A DNA stretch of 40,789 bases from the NCBI GenBank assembly GCA_005889295.1, contig VBEY01000232.1, positions 1 to 40,789 on the forward strand, given 5' to 3'. This document shows positions 1 to 11,678 of the stretch, piece by piece. How positions within the stretch are numbered: position 1 is the stretch's first letter; each line of letters opens with the position of its first letter. The position numbers were made by a program, and so were the translations under genes. The DNA is from Chloroflexota bacterium (GTDB lineage Bacteria > Chloroflexota > Limnocylindria > P2-11E). The notes below the pieces were generated by a model that did no database searches, had not been told where the DNA came from, and saw nothing but the letters and a program-made list of their open reading frames with translations.

Positions 1-708
1 AGCGCCGAGCGCAGCGAGCTCGCGGAGCTGCGCGTCGCTCAAGATGTCGCCCCGTCGCTCGAGCACGGCGCCCGATCGCGTGTTGACCGTGTAGTGGTCT
101 GGATTCACCGCACCCGAGACGAGCTGCTCTCCGAGGCCCCGTACCGCCTCGATCGCGGCGCGACGGCGGCGCCCGGTGATCGGGTCGGCCGTGAAGAGCA
201 CGCCCGCGCTCTGTGCCTCGACCATTCGTTGCACGACGACCGCGAGCCGGAGTCCACGCGCCGAGACCTCGTGTGTTTGGCGATAGGCGACGGCGCGGTC
301 GTTCCAGAGAGACGCCCAGCAGCGGCGGACGGCATCGAGGACCGCGTCCGTTCCGGCCACACCGAGAACCGTGTCCTGCTGGCCGGCGAAGCTCGCATCG
401 GGCAGGTCCTCGGCCGTCGCCGAGGAACGGACCGCGACGTGAGGCGCGCCAAGCGCGCGGTACGCCTCGCGGACCGCGTCCGCGATCCCGGCCGGGACCG
501 GTGACCCGGCGAGGCGCACGCGTGCGCTCGCGGGCGTTTCACCGGTGGCCCCGGAGGCCTCGGCGGCGAGGGCGTACGCCGCGGTCGTGATCACGAACCC
601 GTCCGGGACCGGAAAGCCGGCGCGCCGCAGCTCGCCGAGGTTCGCGCCTTTGCCGCCGGCGTCAGGCAGATCCGTGGCGGTCAGCTCATCGAGCGACCGA
701 ACCAGCAT
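1..708 (-). CDS. PEP synthase / pyruvate phosphate dikinase-type protein, N-terminal part (cut by window edge)
   Basis: The 236 visible codons form the N-terminal ATP-grasp (PPDK_N, PEP/pyruvate-binding) domain. The start reads MLVRSLDELTA, followed by the glycine-rich GGKGANLGEL, then AVRSSATAEDLPDASFAGQQ, the ATP-binding signature of PEP synthases, and TADPITG further on. PEP synthase makes PEP from pyruvate and ATP. Rifampicin phosphotransferases share this domain, and the missing His-swivel and catalytic domains would separate the two. The glycolytic neighbours (gap, pgk, eno) favour PEP synthase or PPDK. The ATG start lies 9 bases after the enolase stop. A TAGCAT box overlapping that stop leaves 6 bases before ATG, so the gene may also be transcribed separately and leaderless. 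The C-terminus lies beyond base 1. Confidence 0.88.
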   Translation of the reverse strand, partial: MLVRSLDELTATDLPDAGGKGANLGELRRAGFPVPDGFVITTAAYALAAEASGATGETPASARVRLAGSPVPAGIADAVREAYRALGAPHVAVRSSATAEDLPDASFAGQQDTVLGVAGTDAVLDAVRRCWASLWNDRAVAYRQTHEVSARGLRLAVVVQRMVEAQSAGVLFTADPITGRRRRAAIEAVRGLGEQLVSGAVNPDHYTVNTRSGAVLERRGDILSDAQLRELAALGA

Positions 709-717
709 GCCGTGATG

Positions 718-3112
<2,395 letters not shown>

Positions 3113-3119
3113 ACGGGTG

Positions 3120-4148
3120 CTAGCGGCCAGCGGCGACCGGGACGCGCATCTTCGAGGCGACGAACTCGGTGATGTCGGCGAGACGGCACGCGTAACCCCA
3201 CTCGTTGTCGTACCACGAGATGATCTTGACCATGTTTCCGAGGACGACCGTGTCCATCGCGCTGACGATCGTGGAATGCGCGTCGCCCTTGAGATCGCTC
3301 GATACGAGCGGTTCCTCGGTGTAATCCATGATTCCCTTGAGCGGTCCCTCCGACGCGCGCTTGAACGCCGCGTTCACCTCGTCCTTGGTCACCTCACGCT
3401 TCAGCGTTGCGGTGAAGTCGACAACCGAGACCGTCGGCGTCGGTACGCGGAAGGCCATACCGGTGAAGCGGCCCTTCAGCTCAGGAATGACCAGCGCAAC
3501 GGCGCGCGCGGCACCTGTCTCGGCGGGCACGATGTTCTCCGACGCCGCGCGCGCGTCTCGTGGATCGCCGGCGACCGTATCGAGCAATCGCTGACTCAGC
3601 GTCTTCGAATGGATCGTGGTGAGGAAACCCTTCTCGATTCCGAACTCGTCGTTCAGCACTTTCGCGACCGGAGCCAGGCCGTTCGTGGTGCAGGACGCGT
3701 TCGAAATGATGTGGTGCTTCTCGGGATCGAACTCCTTCTCGTTGACCCCGAGCACGATCGTCTTGTCCTCGTTCTTCGCGGGCGCCGAGATGATCACGTA
3801 TTTCGCGCCCGCGTCGAGGTGCGCCTTGGCCTTCGTCGCGTCGGTGAAGAATCCGGTCGACTCGACGACGATGTCGACTTCAAGCTGCTTCCACGGGAGC
3901 TTCGCCGGATCGCGCTCCTGCAGCACCTTGATGGTGCGGCCATCGACGACGAGCGAGTCCGCCGTGGCCGAGACGTCGCCCGGGTACTTCCCGTAATTCG
4001 AATCGTGCTTGAAGAGGTGAGCGTTCATCTTCGGGTCGGCGAGGTCGTTCAGCGCGACGATCTCGACCTCCGGATGCCGCTCGAGCGACGCCTTCAGGAA
4101 CTGGCGGCCGATCCGGCCGAACCCATTGATCGCGACACGAGCTTTCAT
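3120..4148 (-). CDS. gap: Glyceraldehyde-3-phosphate dehydrogenase, type I, with atypical substrate-loop residues
   Basis: The protein has 342 residues with the Rossmann start [13 protein letters not shown], Asp35 in ALNDL (NAD-type), the nucleophile Cys153 in [12 protein letters not shown] and His180 in [15 protein letters not shown] oxidises glyceraldehyde-3-phosphate to 1,3-bisphosphoglycerate with NAD+ and phosphate. Catalytic Cys and His are present. The normally near-invariant H(A/S)YTNDQ reads HSKTLSQ, SCTTNC reads SCTTNG, and the phosphate-binding PTSTGAA reads PAETGAA. These differences may mark a divergent lineage or altered substrate use. A Shine-Dalgarno GGGGAGG (4154-4160) lies 5 bases before the ATG. 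First gene of the gap-pgk-eno operon. Confidence 0.95.
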   Translation of the reverse strand: MKARVAINGFGRIGRQFLKASLERHPEVEIVALNDLADPKMNAHLFKHDSNYGKYPGDVSATADSLVVDGRTIKVLQERDPAKLPWKQLEVDIVVESTGFFTDATKAKAHLDAGAKYVIISAPAKNEDKTIVLGVNEKEFDPEKHHIISNASCTTNGLAPVAKVLNDEFGIEKGFLTTIHSKTLSQRLLDTVAGDPRDARAASENIVPAETGAARAVALVIPELKGRFTGMAFRVPTPTVSVVDFTATLKREVTKDEVNAAFKRASEGPLKGIMDYTEEPLVSSDLKGDAHSTIVSAMDTVVLGNMVKIISWYDNEWGYACRLADITEFVASKMRVPVAAGR

Positions 4149-4168
4149 GTGCGCCTCCCCAGGGGTAG

Positions 4169-4191
4169 GGGCCCTGACGGGGCAAGGGCCC
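4169..4191 (-). terminator. Short hairpin between the ROK kinase and gap
   Basis: GGGCCCT (4169-4175) and AGGGCCC (4185-4191) form a perfect 7-bp stem with a 9-base loop, in the 71-base spacer between the ROK kinase stop (4220) and the gap start (4148). There is no U-tract. It may end the upstream operon or be part of the gap leader. Confidence 0.35.
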
Positions 4192-4219
4192 GAAATAACC
4201 GCAGAACCGCGCTAGAAGA

Positions 4220-5155
4220 CTAGAGGAACCATCCACTCCGGCCGGCGAGCCGTTCTCGCACGCTGATCACCGCACCCAGCATGCCGACGTCGCGGCCGAG
4301 GCCAGGCGGAACCAGGCGCACGGCGTCCGCGGCGACGCGGAAGGCCCGGGTCGCGATCGCCCGGCGCATCGGCTCGATCGTGTGGGCGGGTTCGTGCTCG
4401 GCGATGGAGCCACCGATGACGATGAGCGCCGGATTCAGCCCGTTCACGAGGATGATGGCGAGGTTGCCCAGCGCAGCTTCGGCGCGCGCGATGATCGCGA
4501 CGGCTTTGGACTCTCCCGCGGCGGCAGCCGCGTACACACGCGCGGCGTCGTCCACGCCGTAGGCCTCGGCAAGAAATCGCCCAGCGGCGAGGGACTCGAC
4601 GCAGCCGTAGCTCCCGCATCCGCAGCGTGGGCCCTCGAGCGCCACCGGAAGATGGCCGATCTCGCCCGCGATATTCGTCACTCCGCGAAGCATCCGGCCG
4701 CCACTGACGAGCCCTCCGCCGATGCCGGTCGAGATCGTGACGTAGACGTAATCGCGGACGCCCTTCGCCGCGCCGGCGACGCCCTCGCCGATCGCGGCCA
4801 TCACGGTGTCTCGATCGACGAACACCGCATCGATCCCGAGTGCGCTCGCGAGGCCGGCGGCGAGCTGGACATCCGCAAAGCCGTTGATGTTCGGCGCGTC
4901 GTGAACGATCCCGCGCACATGATCGAGCGGACCGGGCGCCGAGCATGCGGCACCCGCCAGCTCACGAGGCGACGTGCCCAGGGAGGCGAGCGCTGCCTTC
5001 GCGCTCCCCGCTATGGCCGCGATCACGTCGGCCGCCCCACTCCGCGGCGTCGGACGCTCGTCCCGCGTGAGGATGCGCGGGATCGGCTGCTCGTCGCGCG
5101 CGATCACGCTACGGATGTTCGAGGCGCCGAGATCGATGCCGAGGAAGAGGCTCAG
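4220..5155 (-). CDS. ROK-family sugar kinase (glucokinase-like)
   Basis: This 311-residue ROK protein would phosphorylate a hexose, most likely glucose, with ATP. It opens with the phosphate-1 motif LGIDLGASN. It has TISTGIGGGLVSGG, GEIGHLPV and the ROK zinc signature CGCGSYGCVE near residues 155-170. There is no DNA-binding domain, so it is an enzyme and not a NagC-type repressor. The catalytic-Asp segment reads VDRDTVMAA where ENDANAAA is usual, so the Asp is kept but its neighbours differ. No ATG, GTG or TTG occurs at the expected N-terminus. CTG at 5155, overlapping the upstream stop as CTGA, fits best. Last gene of the ABC ATPase-DUF4388-ROK operon. Substrate not determinable. Confidence 0.85.
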   Translation of the reverse strand: MSLFLGIDLGASNIRSVIARDEQPIPRILTRDERPTPRSGAADVIAAIAGSAKAALASLGTSPRELAGAACSAPGPLDHVRGIVHDAPNINGFADVQLAAGLASALGIDAVFVDRDTVMAAIGEGVAGAAKGVRDYVYVTISTGIGGGLVSGGRMLRGVTNIAGEIGHLPVALEGPRCGCGSYGCVESLAAGRFLAEAYGVDDAARVYAAAAAGESKAVAIIARAEAALGNLAIILVNGLNPALIVIGGSIAEHEPAHTIEPMRRAIATRAFRVAADAVRLVPPGLGRDVGMLGAVISVRERLAGRSGWFL

Positions 5156-6881
5156 ACCTTGGGGAGCTTGCCGGCGAGCTCCGGCGACTGCAGGGCGTTC
5201 GGGTCGCCGCCGAACACCTGCTGCTGCGCCGCTTTGTAACCCTTCTTCGCTTTGTCCTTGCCGAACGCGCGCTCGGCATCCTCGTAGATCTGTCGCACCA
5301 GCGTGGCGAGGTACGGGACGGCCTGGTGTTCGTCGAAGCCCTCGCGCTCGAGCGCGGCCGCATCGATGAGGTCGTCGACGACCGGCAACGGGCGATCGAT
5401 CGGGTCGGCCTGTTCGTCGACCCGCATGAGCAGATTCGAAAGGCGTGTCTCGATCTTCCCCTTGCCGTAGCCGCCGCTGTTGTATTCCATGAGCAGCGCG
5501 TTCGAGAGCGAAGCGAGCTTTCCCGTCTTGCTCGCCGCGGGCGACACCGGTTCGATGTGGGCGATGGCCGTCGGCGTTTCCTCGCGGCGGAAACGACTCA
5601 GGAATCCCCCGGTCTTCTTCCTTTCCTTTTCCGCGACAGCATCGGGGCCGGCAGGCTGCTGCGCCGGCGGTGCCCACTCGTCCGTCCGCGATGCGGGCGT
5701 TTCCTGTTGCGGCGCGAGCGGCCCTCCCCACGGATCGGCGGTCGGGGGCGCCTCTTTGGGTTTGGCGCTCGGCGCCCAGGCGTTGGCGGGCGTTTCGGTT
5801 GAGGCTGGAGGCGGAGTCGTCCACGACGTCGCTGGCTTGCCGCCGCCTGGCGCGCGCCACCAGTCCGTCGGCTGAACTTCCTGCTTCGGTGCCTCAGGGG
5901 CCGGGGTCGGCGGCACGTTCGCCGCGGGCCCCGGTGCGAAAAGACCCGAAAGCGACGACAGACGGTCGTCCACCCCGGGCGGCACCTCGACGGACGGAGA
6001 CGACTCCGGTGCGGGACCGAAGCCACCCATCCGCTGCTCGATCTCAGCGCGTAGGTCCTCGCGCACCTCCGGTGCCGGTGCAGCCGACTCCTTCACCGCG
6101 GGCGGCTCGGGTGGGGTCCAATCGGGCGCGCTTGCCGCCCGCTCCTGCGGAGGCGCTTCTTTCGTTGGTTCAAGTGCCTCCGGGGCCGGCGGGGCGCTGC
6201 TCGGCCAGTCTGGCTCTGCGGACGACTTCTCCGCCGTCTGCGGAGGCGACCACGCCTGGGGTGGCGGGACTGGCTCGGGCTCCGGTGGGGCGCTCGGCTG
6301 GGGCGCCGAGTGCGCCCGTGGCGGCTCCGCCGGCGCCGTCTCGGGCGCAGGGACCGCTTCGATCACGCCATCCTTTACCAGGCCCACGAGAAGGGTCAGC
6401 GTCTGCATCTTTCCAAGACGGAGCTGTTCGGCGATCGCTGTGACATCGCGCTCGCCGTTGACGGCAAGGAGCGCGCGCCAGCGGTCGGGCGTGAATGTGA
6501 CGGCCCCCTGGTCGGCAGCCTTCTCCGAAAGACGAAACCGCATGCGGTCGTCGGGTATCGACGTCCGGATCGCCGAGATGCGGTCGCGCGCTTCCGCGGC
6601 CCGCTTCAGGAGCGTGACAAGATCCCCGCCCTCTAGGTTCGCTTCCGGCGCCGACTCCCACGCGGTGAAGACGAAGTCGGCCTGCGGGATGGCGAAGATG
6701 GCGCCGAGGGCGTTCTCGCCCCCCTCGCCGTCCATGACCGCGGCCACCAGTCGGCCGCTGGCAAAGCCGAGCGCGCCGACCTTGGCGTCACCGCGTACCT
6801 GTAGCTCCCCTGTCTTCGATGTTCCCGCGAGGAGCCCTATGACCGATTCGAGCGGAAAGTCGCTCGTGGAGCCGCGAAGGG

Positions 6882-6885
<4 letters not shown>
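5152..6885 (-). CDS. DUF4388 (PATAN-type) domain protein with long proline-rich linker
   Basis: This 577-residue protein begins with a DUF4388 domain (about 1-115: LRGSTSDFPLESVIGLLAG, then GALGFASGRLVAA). A winged-helix-like segment ending VGLVKDGVIEA follows (about 130-180). Then comes a 240-residue Pro/Ala/Glu-rich, probably disordered region and a conserved helical C-terminus (about 430-577). DUF4388 domains are associated with signalling and surface-motility regulators, but the function here is unknown. The linker and the charged C-terminal helices suggest a scaffold tethering two modules. The GTG start overlaps the ABC ATPase stop (GTGA) and the stop overlaps the ROK kinase start (CTGA), so all three are co-translated. 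Confidence 0.75.
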
Positions 6886-7967
<1,082 letters not shown>

Positions 7968-8018
7968 CTTTCCGCAAGTATGTCCCAGCGCGCCCCGGCG
8001 GGCACATCGCCTGCCAGT

Positions 8019-8048
8019 GCGCTCCGGGCGGGCGAGCGCCCGGAGCGC
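8019..8048 (-). terminator. 12-bp perfect hairpin after the secreted-protein gene
   Basis: GCGCTCCGGGCG (8019-8030) pairs perfectly with CGCCCGGAGCGC (8037-8048) around a 6-base loop. It begins 2 bases after the stop codon at 8051 on the minus strand. There is no U-tract, as is common in GC-rich genomes. It probably separates the secreted-protein gene from the ABC operon. Confidence 0.6.
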
Positions 8049-8050
8049 TC

Positions 8051-8572
8051 CTAGGGCAAAAGTCGCGTTGGCGTAAACCCAGAGGGTCGGAAGAACGCCA
8101 CGGACAGCCCGACCCGGACCGCGTCGGCGCTTGAGAGCGCCTCCGGCGTATGGAGCCGGGCCAGGACGCGCACCCGGTACGCGACGGCGCCGGGCGGTGG
8201 ATCGAGCGCCACATCGAACGTGGCATTTTCCCCCGCACGAACCAACCGCGCGTCGCTCAGCGCGAACTGCCGCGGTCGTCCGGTCGCGTGGTCGTACCAG
8301 GCGACACGGATGAAGGCTTCGCGGACCTCTGGATCAATGACCTCGACCGTCGCGTGAAAGCCCATCGGCTGGTCGGGCACCGGGATGAGCGCGCTCTCGA
8401 TCCCCCACGCGCGACCACCCGGGACGCCAACGAGAAACTCGGGACCATCCGCACCAAAAGATCCGCGCGGCGTCGTGCGGCGGTACGGAGGCCCTCCATC
8501 GGCGCTCGTCGAGAGGGCGAGCGCCAAAGCGACCACGAGCGCGCACAGGAGGCTCGCGATGGTCTTCGACAC
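8051..8572 (-). CDS. Small secreted protein of unknown function
   Basis: The protein has 173 residues, with an N-terminal signal peptide (KTIASLLCALVVALALALS then Ser/Ala-rich) and a mature region of alternating hydrophobic residues suggesting a beta-sandwich, with segments such as FIRVAWYDHATGRP and AYRVRVLARL. I recognise no family. The GTG at 8572 is chosen over the GTG at 8581 because a TAGGGT -10 box (8580-8585) sits 7 bases upstream of it and would overlap the other. Upstream are three roughly 22-base tandem repeats with GTGCG/CGCAC half-sites that could bind a regulator. It lies downstream of the GH38 fusion but seems to be its own transcription unit. Confidence 0.6.
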   Translation of the reverse strand: MSKTIASLLCALVVALALALSTSADGGPPYRRTTPRGSFGADGPEFLVGVPGGRAWGIESALIPVPDQPMGFHATVEVIDPEVREAFIRVAWYDHATGRPRQFALSDARLVRAGENATFDVALDPPPGAVAYRVRVLARLHTPEALSSADAVRVGLSVAFFRPSGFTPTRLLP

Positions 8573-8579
8573 GCGCGAC

Positions 8580-8585
8580 ACCCTA
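8580..8585 (-). promoter_or_regulatory. Putative leaderless -10 box (TAGGGT)
   Basis: TAGGGT on the minus strand lies 7 bases upstream of the GTG at 8572. No Shine-Dalgarno sequence is present. It decides the start chosen for the secreted protein. Confidence 0.4.
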
Positions 8586-8614
8586 GTCGTCCAAGGACAC
8601 CGTGTCTGTCCTCC

Positions 8615-8679
8615 ATTCGTGCGAAGACGTCGCACGTTCGTGCGGGAGCCGTCGCACATTCGTGCGCACGCCGTCTCAG
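8615..8679. repeat. Three tandem ~22-base repeats with GTGCG/CGCAC palindromes
   Basis: Units at 8615-8635, 8636-8657 and 8658-8679 share the pattern TTCGTGCG-N5/6-GTCGCAC (the third ends GTCTCAG). Within units GTGCGA faces TCGCAC, and between units CGCACG faces CGTGCG, so there are overlapping dyads. The array fills the spacer between the GH38 stop and the secreted-protein promoter. It looks like a multi-site operator, though the binder is unknown. Confidence 0.6.
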
Positions 8680-11678
8680 GCCAGCTGCACGATCCATGTC
8701 CCGATCTCGTAGGGCGCAAGACGCGCTTGCGCGACGTCCCCCTCGACCTCGAGGGGAGCCGCGGTCCGAACGACGTCGAGCCCGGTGTTACCGAGACCGA
8801 GCTCTCCTTCTCGCAGGTCAACCGGACGCGATGCGCGGATGGCCCGGTCGAAGCGGAGCGCTCCAGACGCCTCCTCGCGCCGGGGATTGGCAAGGCGCAG
8901 AACGAGCCCTCCGTCCGGTCCGGCCCGCAGCGCACTGAGGACGAGCGGCGTGGCCGGATCGATGAACGAGACGAAGCACTGGGAATGCCCATCGCCCAAG
9001 AGCGGGAGAGGCGGCGACAACCACTCACGGATCTGGCGCGCAGCGCGCGCCAGGTCCGTCCGGTCATCGAGCGGGACCACGGTGTAGCGGTAGGCGCGCT
9101 TGCCGATGGACTGCGCCGATGGCGTCGCGAGCTCGGGACCGGCATGCCCCCGGCGCTCTGGCAGGTCTCCCCGCGACAGAAAGCCGACTGCGCGCAGCAG
9201 CGTGATCGCGATCGTGCCGCCGTCGTGCAGGACGGAGTACTCCCGCAGGCCGTCCACTCCGACCGCCAGTCCCTTGGTCGCGCCCATCACCCCGACGAAG
9301 TCGTGCAGGCAGGCCTCCGCCGTGGGTGGCTCTATCCACCGGGGACGGAGGCCGAAACGATTCGACCGCTCGAGGAACGCGAAGGCCGCGCCGCTCTGGT
9401 GCGTTAGGGCGCGAGTGCCGGTCTCGCAGAGGACGCGCAGGCGCTGATCACTCGCGCGGTTGTCGACCTCGAGCCGCACGTCGACTCGCCGCTCGCCCGC
9501 GTCGAGCGAGACCTCGATCCGGACCGGGCAGTCCACGAGCTCGGGCGAACGCGCGAGGCGATCGTCACGAAGGCGCGCCGGCAAACGGAGCACGAGGTCG
9601 ACGGTCGCGGTCGCGCGGTCGCCCGCGACGGACGCGGCGCGAGTCCCGCTGGCGCCTTCCGATCCCACGGTGGGTCCGGCATAGGAGTAGGTGTATTCGT
9701 CGCCGCGGTCGCCTTCGGAAATGAGTCGGTTCTGGCGGCCGCCCCGCTCTCCGGTGGCCTTGTCGACGATCACGAAGCTCCCATCTGGCGCGACCTCCAC
9801 GCGCAAGAGGCCGTTCTCGATAGCCGAGTCGCCGTCCACGCTCACCGCGGCGCTTTCCGCCGCAGCCAGCGGCGAGAGTCCGAGCCCCCCTGCGTGCACC
9901 CGGGTTGGGCGTCCGTCGACAGAGACGACCGCGTCGCGAGACCACGGCAGCGGATTCCAGATCATCGGCGCATCGCCGGGTCCCGCGAGCTCGGAAAGCA
10001 GCTTGTCCGCGAGAGCGCCGCCGCGTTCGCGAACAAAGGCGAAGCGCGGCGCCATGTCGATGTCGTGCACCGCGTCGATGGAGCAGCCACAGATCGAGTC
10101 GTGCGGGTGGTTCTGCAAGAGCATCCGCCAGAGGATCCGCAGCTCGTCGCGAGACCGTCCACCGGTGAGCGCGTCGAGCGGCTCGCACCACTCCAGAAGA
10201 AGCCGCTCACACGCGACGTTCTCCTGCTTGATCCAGACCCGCGTCGAATTCACGCCGCGGAGGATCGGGCGGTAGCGACCGCTCACGATCTCGCCGTTCA
10301 CCTCGTGCTCAAGCGGCGGCATGGCCGCGGCGAATTCTTCGAGGCTCGCGATCCGTGCGTCGACGTTGCGGAACACCTGCCGCATCTCGCGCACCGCCTC
10401 GGGCAGCCGCGCGTACGCGTCGACGTGGTCGTCGCCGACCATGAGGAGCAATGCGTCGCCGTTGGCGTACGGCGTCAGCCGGTCGAGGATGCGCGTGGTC
10501 TTCGCCCGGACGCGGCGGCGGAGGGCGGCGGGATCCTCGTCCGGGAGACCGACGAGCGAAAGCGCGTTCGAGTAGTGGTCGACGAGATGAGCGGCGCGGA
10601 CGCGGTCGCCCGACGGCGCTTCCCACCAGAACTCACTGCCCACTGACTCGCCCTGGTCGCCCATGCCGCGCGCGAATACGTAGGTGTCGTAACCGAAGGC
10701 CCGCAGGATCTGAGGCAGCTGAGCGGGATGGCCGAACGGATCGGCGACGTAGGCCACGCGCGAGGCTCGGCCGAGCTCGCCCGCGCTGCGCAGTCCCTCC
10801 TGGAGGTTGCGGAGGATCGATTCACCGGACACGAGAAGCAGGTCCGCGAGGACGTGCCACGGCCCGATGAAGAGGCGCTCGGCCTTCACGAGCGCTTCGA
10901 CCCGTGGCCGGTCGGCGGGTCGTTTCTCCAGGTAATCCTGGATCGCGATGGTCTGTCCGTCGAATGTGAACGAGCGGAACTCAGCGTCGCGCTCGAGGAT
11001 GTCGAGGAGGCGCGACACCATCGGGACGAGCCGCGCGCGGTAACCCTCGAAGCGCTCGTACCACTCGCGGTCCCAGTGCGTGTGCGGGATCACGAATGCG
11101 CGCCACCGGAGCCGGCGCCGCAGAAGCGCGACGGCGCGCGGCGCGAGAAGGCCCGCGGCGATGCCAACGGCCATCCCGCCAAGCACATCGAAGGGGTAAT
11201 GGACCCCGACGACGACGCGCGCGAGGGCCGCGGAGGCCCCGAGGAGAAGGATCGGTGCGCGATATTTCGGGGACACCTGGGCGAACGCGATGGCGGCTCC
11301 CATCGCCAGGGCGGCGTCGCCCGAAGGGAACGAGAACGACGAGGGATGCGCGATGACGGTCTCCGGTGCCGGGAGGAGGCCCGGCGCGTTCGCGAGCGCG
11401 TCAAACGGGCGCGGCCGCCGGACGATCAGCTTCAGGATCTCGGTGAACCCCCACGCGGCGAGCATCGCGAGGACGACAGTGCCGGTCGCCGCGATCCCGC
11501 GCCGGTTCAGGCCGCGCGAGCGAAGGAGAAGGAACGCCAGGATCCACCAGAAGAAGCCGTTCCAGTTCAGATACGTGAGCGCGACGGCGATGACCGAGGT
11601 GACGAGGTTTCGCTGCGCCGCGATCGCGAGGTAGAGCTGGGTGTCGAAGTTCCCGAGCGCGGCGAGAAGATCGTTCAA
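8676..11678 (-). CDS. PAP2 lipid phosphatase - GH38 alpha-mannosidase fusion protein
   Basis: One uninterrupted 1000-residue frame. Residues 1-190 are a membrane PAP2/BcrC-like undecaprenyl-diphosphatase domain with about five or six hydrophobic helices, KLIVRRPRPF (83-92), SFPSGDAAL (115-123) and RVVVGVHYPFD (154-164). The usual PSGH His is Asp121. From residue 191 a complete GH38 mannosidase follows: PHTHWDREWY (198-207), FDGQ, GPWHVLADLLLVSGE, YVADPFGHPAQLPQIL with the nucleophile Asp313, and NHPHDSICGCS with a likely Zn-binding His. GH38 enzymes remove alpha-mannose. No stop or convincing internal start separates the domains. The TTG start overlaps the DedA stop (TTGA). Inference: the mannosidase is tethered to the cytoplasmic face and may act on polyprenol-linked glycans. 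A mis-joined assembly must be excluded. Confidence 0.85.
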   Translation of the reverse strand: MNDLLAALGNFDTQLYLAIAAQRNLVTSVIAVALTYLNWNGFFWWILAFLLLRSRGLNRRGIAATGTVVLAMLAAWGFTEILKLIVRRPRPFDALANAPGLLPAPETVIAHPSSFSFPSGDAALAMGAAIAFAQVSPKYRAPILLLGASAALARVVVGVHYPFDVLGGMAVGIAAGLLAPRAVALLRRRLRWRAFVIPHTHWDREWYERFEGYRARLVPMVSRLLDILERDAEFRSFTFDGQTIAIQDYLEKRPADRPRVEALVKAERLFIGPWHVLADLLLVSGESILRNLQEGLRSAGELGRASRVAYVADPFGHPAQLPQILRAFGYDTYVFARGMGDQGESVGSEFWWEAPSGDRVRAAHLVDHYSNALSLVGLPDEDPAALRRRVRAKTTRILDRLTPYANGDALLLMVGDDHVDAYARLPEAVREMRQVFRNVDARIASLEEFAAAMPPLEHEVNGEIVSGRYRPILRGVNSTRVWIKQENVACERLLLEWCEPLDALTGGRSRDELRILWRMLLQNHPHDSICGCSIDAVHDIDMAPRFAFVRERGGALADKLLSELAGPGDAPMIWNPLPWSRDAVVSVDGRPTRVHAGGLGLSPLAAAESAAVSVDGDSAIENGLLRVEVAPDGSFVIVDKATGERGGRQNRLISEGDRGDEYTYSYAGPTVGSEGASGTRAASVAGDRATATVDLVLRLPARLRDDRLARSPELVDCPVRIEVSLDAGERRVDVRLEVDNRASDQRLRVLCETGTRALTHQSGAAFAFLERSNRFGLRPRWIEPPTAEACLHDFVGVMGATKGLAVGVDGLREYSVLHDGGTIAITLLRAVGFLSRGDLPERRGHAGPELATPSAQSIGKRAYRYTVVPLDDRTDLARAARQIREWLSPPLPLLGDGHSQCFVSFIDPATPLVLSALRAGPDGGLVLRLANPRREEASGALRFDRAIRASRPVDLREGELGLGNTGLDVVRTAAPLEVEGDVAQARLAPYEIGTWIVQLA

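Noticed and set aside
8615-8679. Tandem repeats as a CRISPR array
   Set aside because: The units are adjacent with no unique spacers and only three copies, and no cas genes are present.
8573-9145. Upstream extension of the secreted protein into the GH38 gene
   Set aside because: No family features, overlaps GH38 coding sequence, and removes the signal peptide from the N-terminus.
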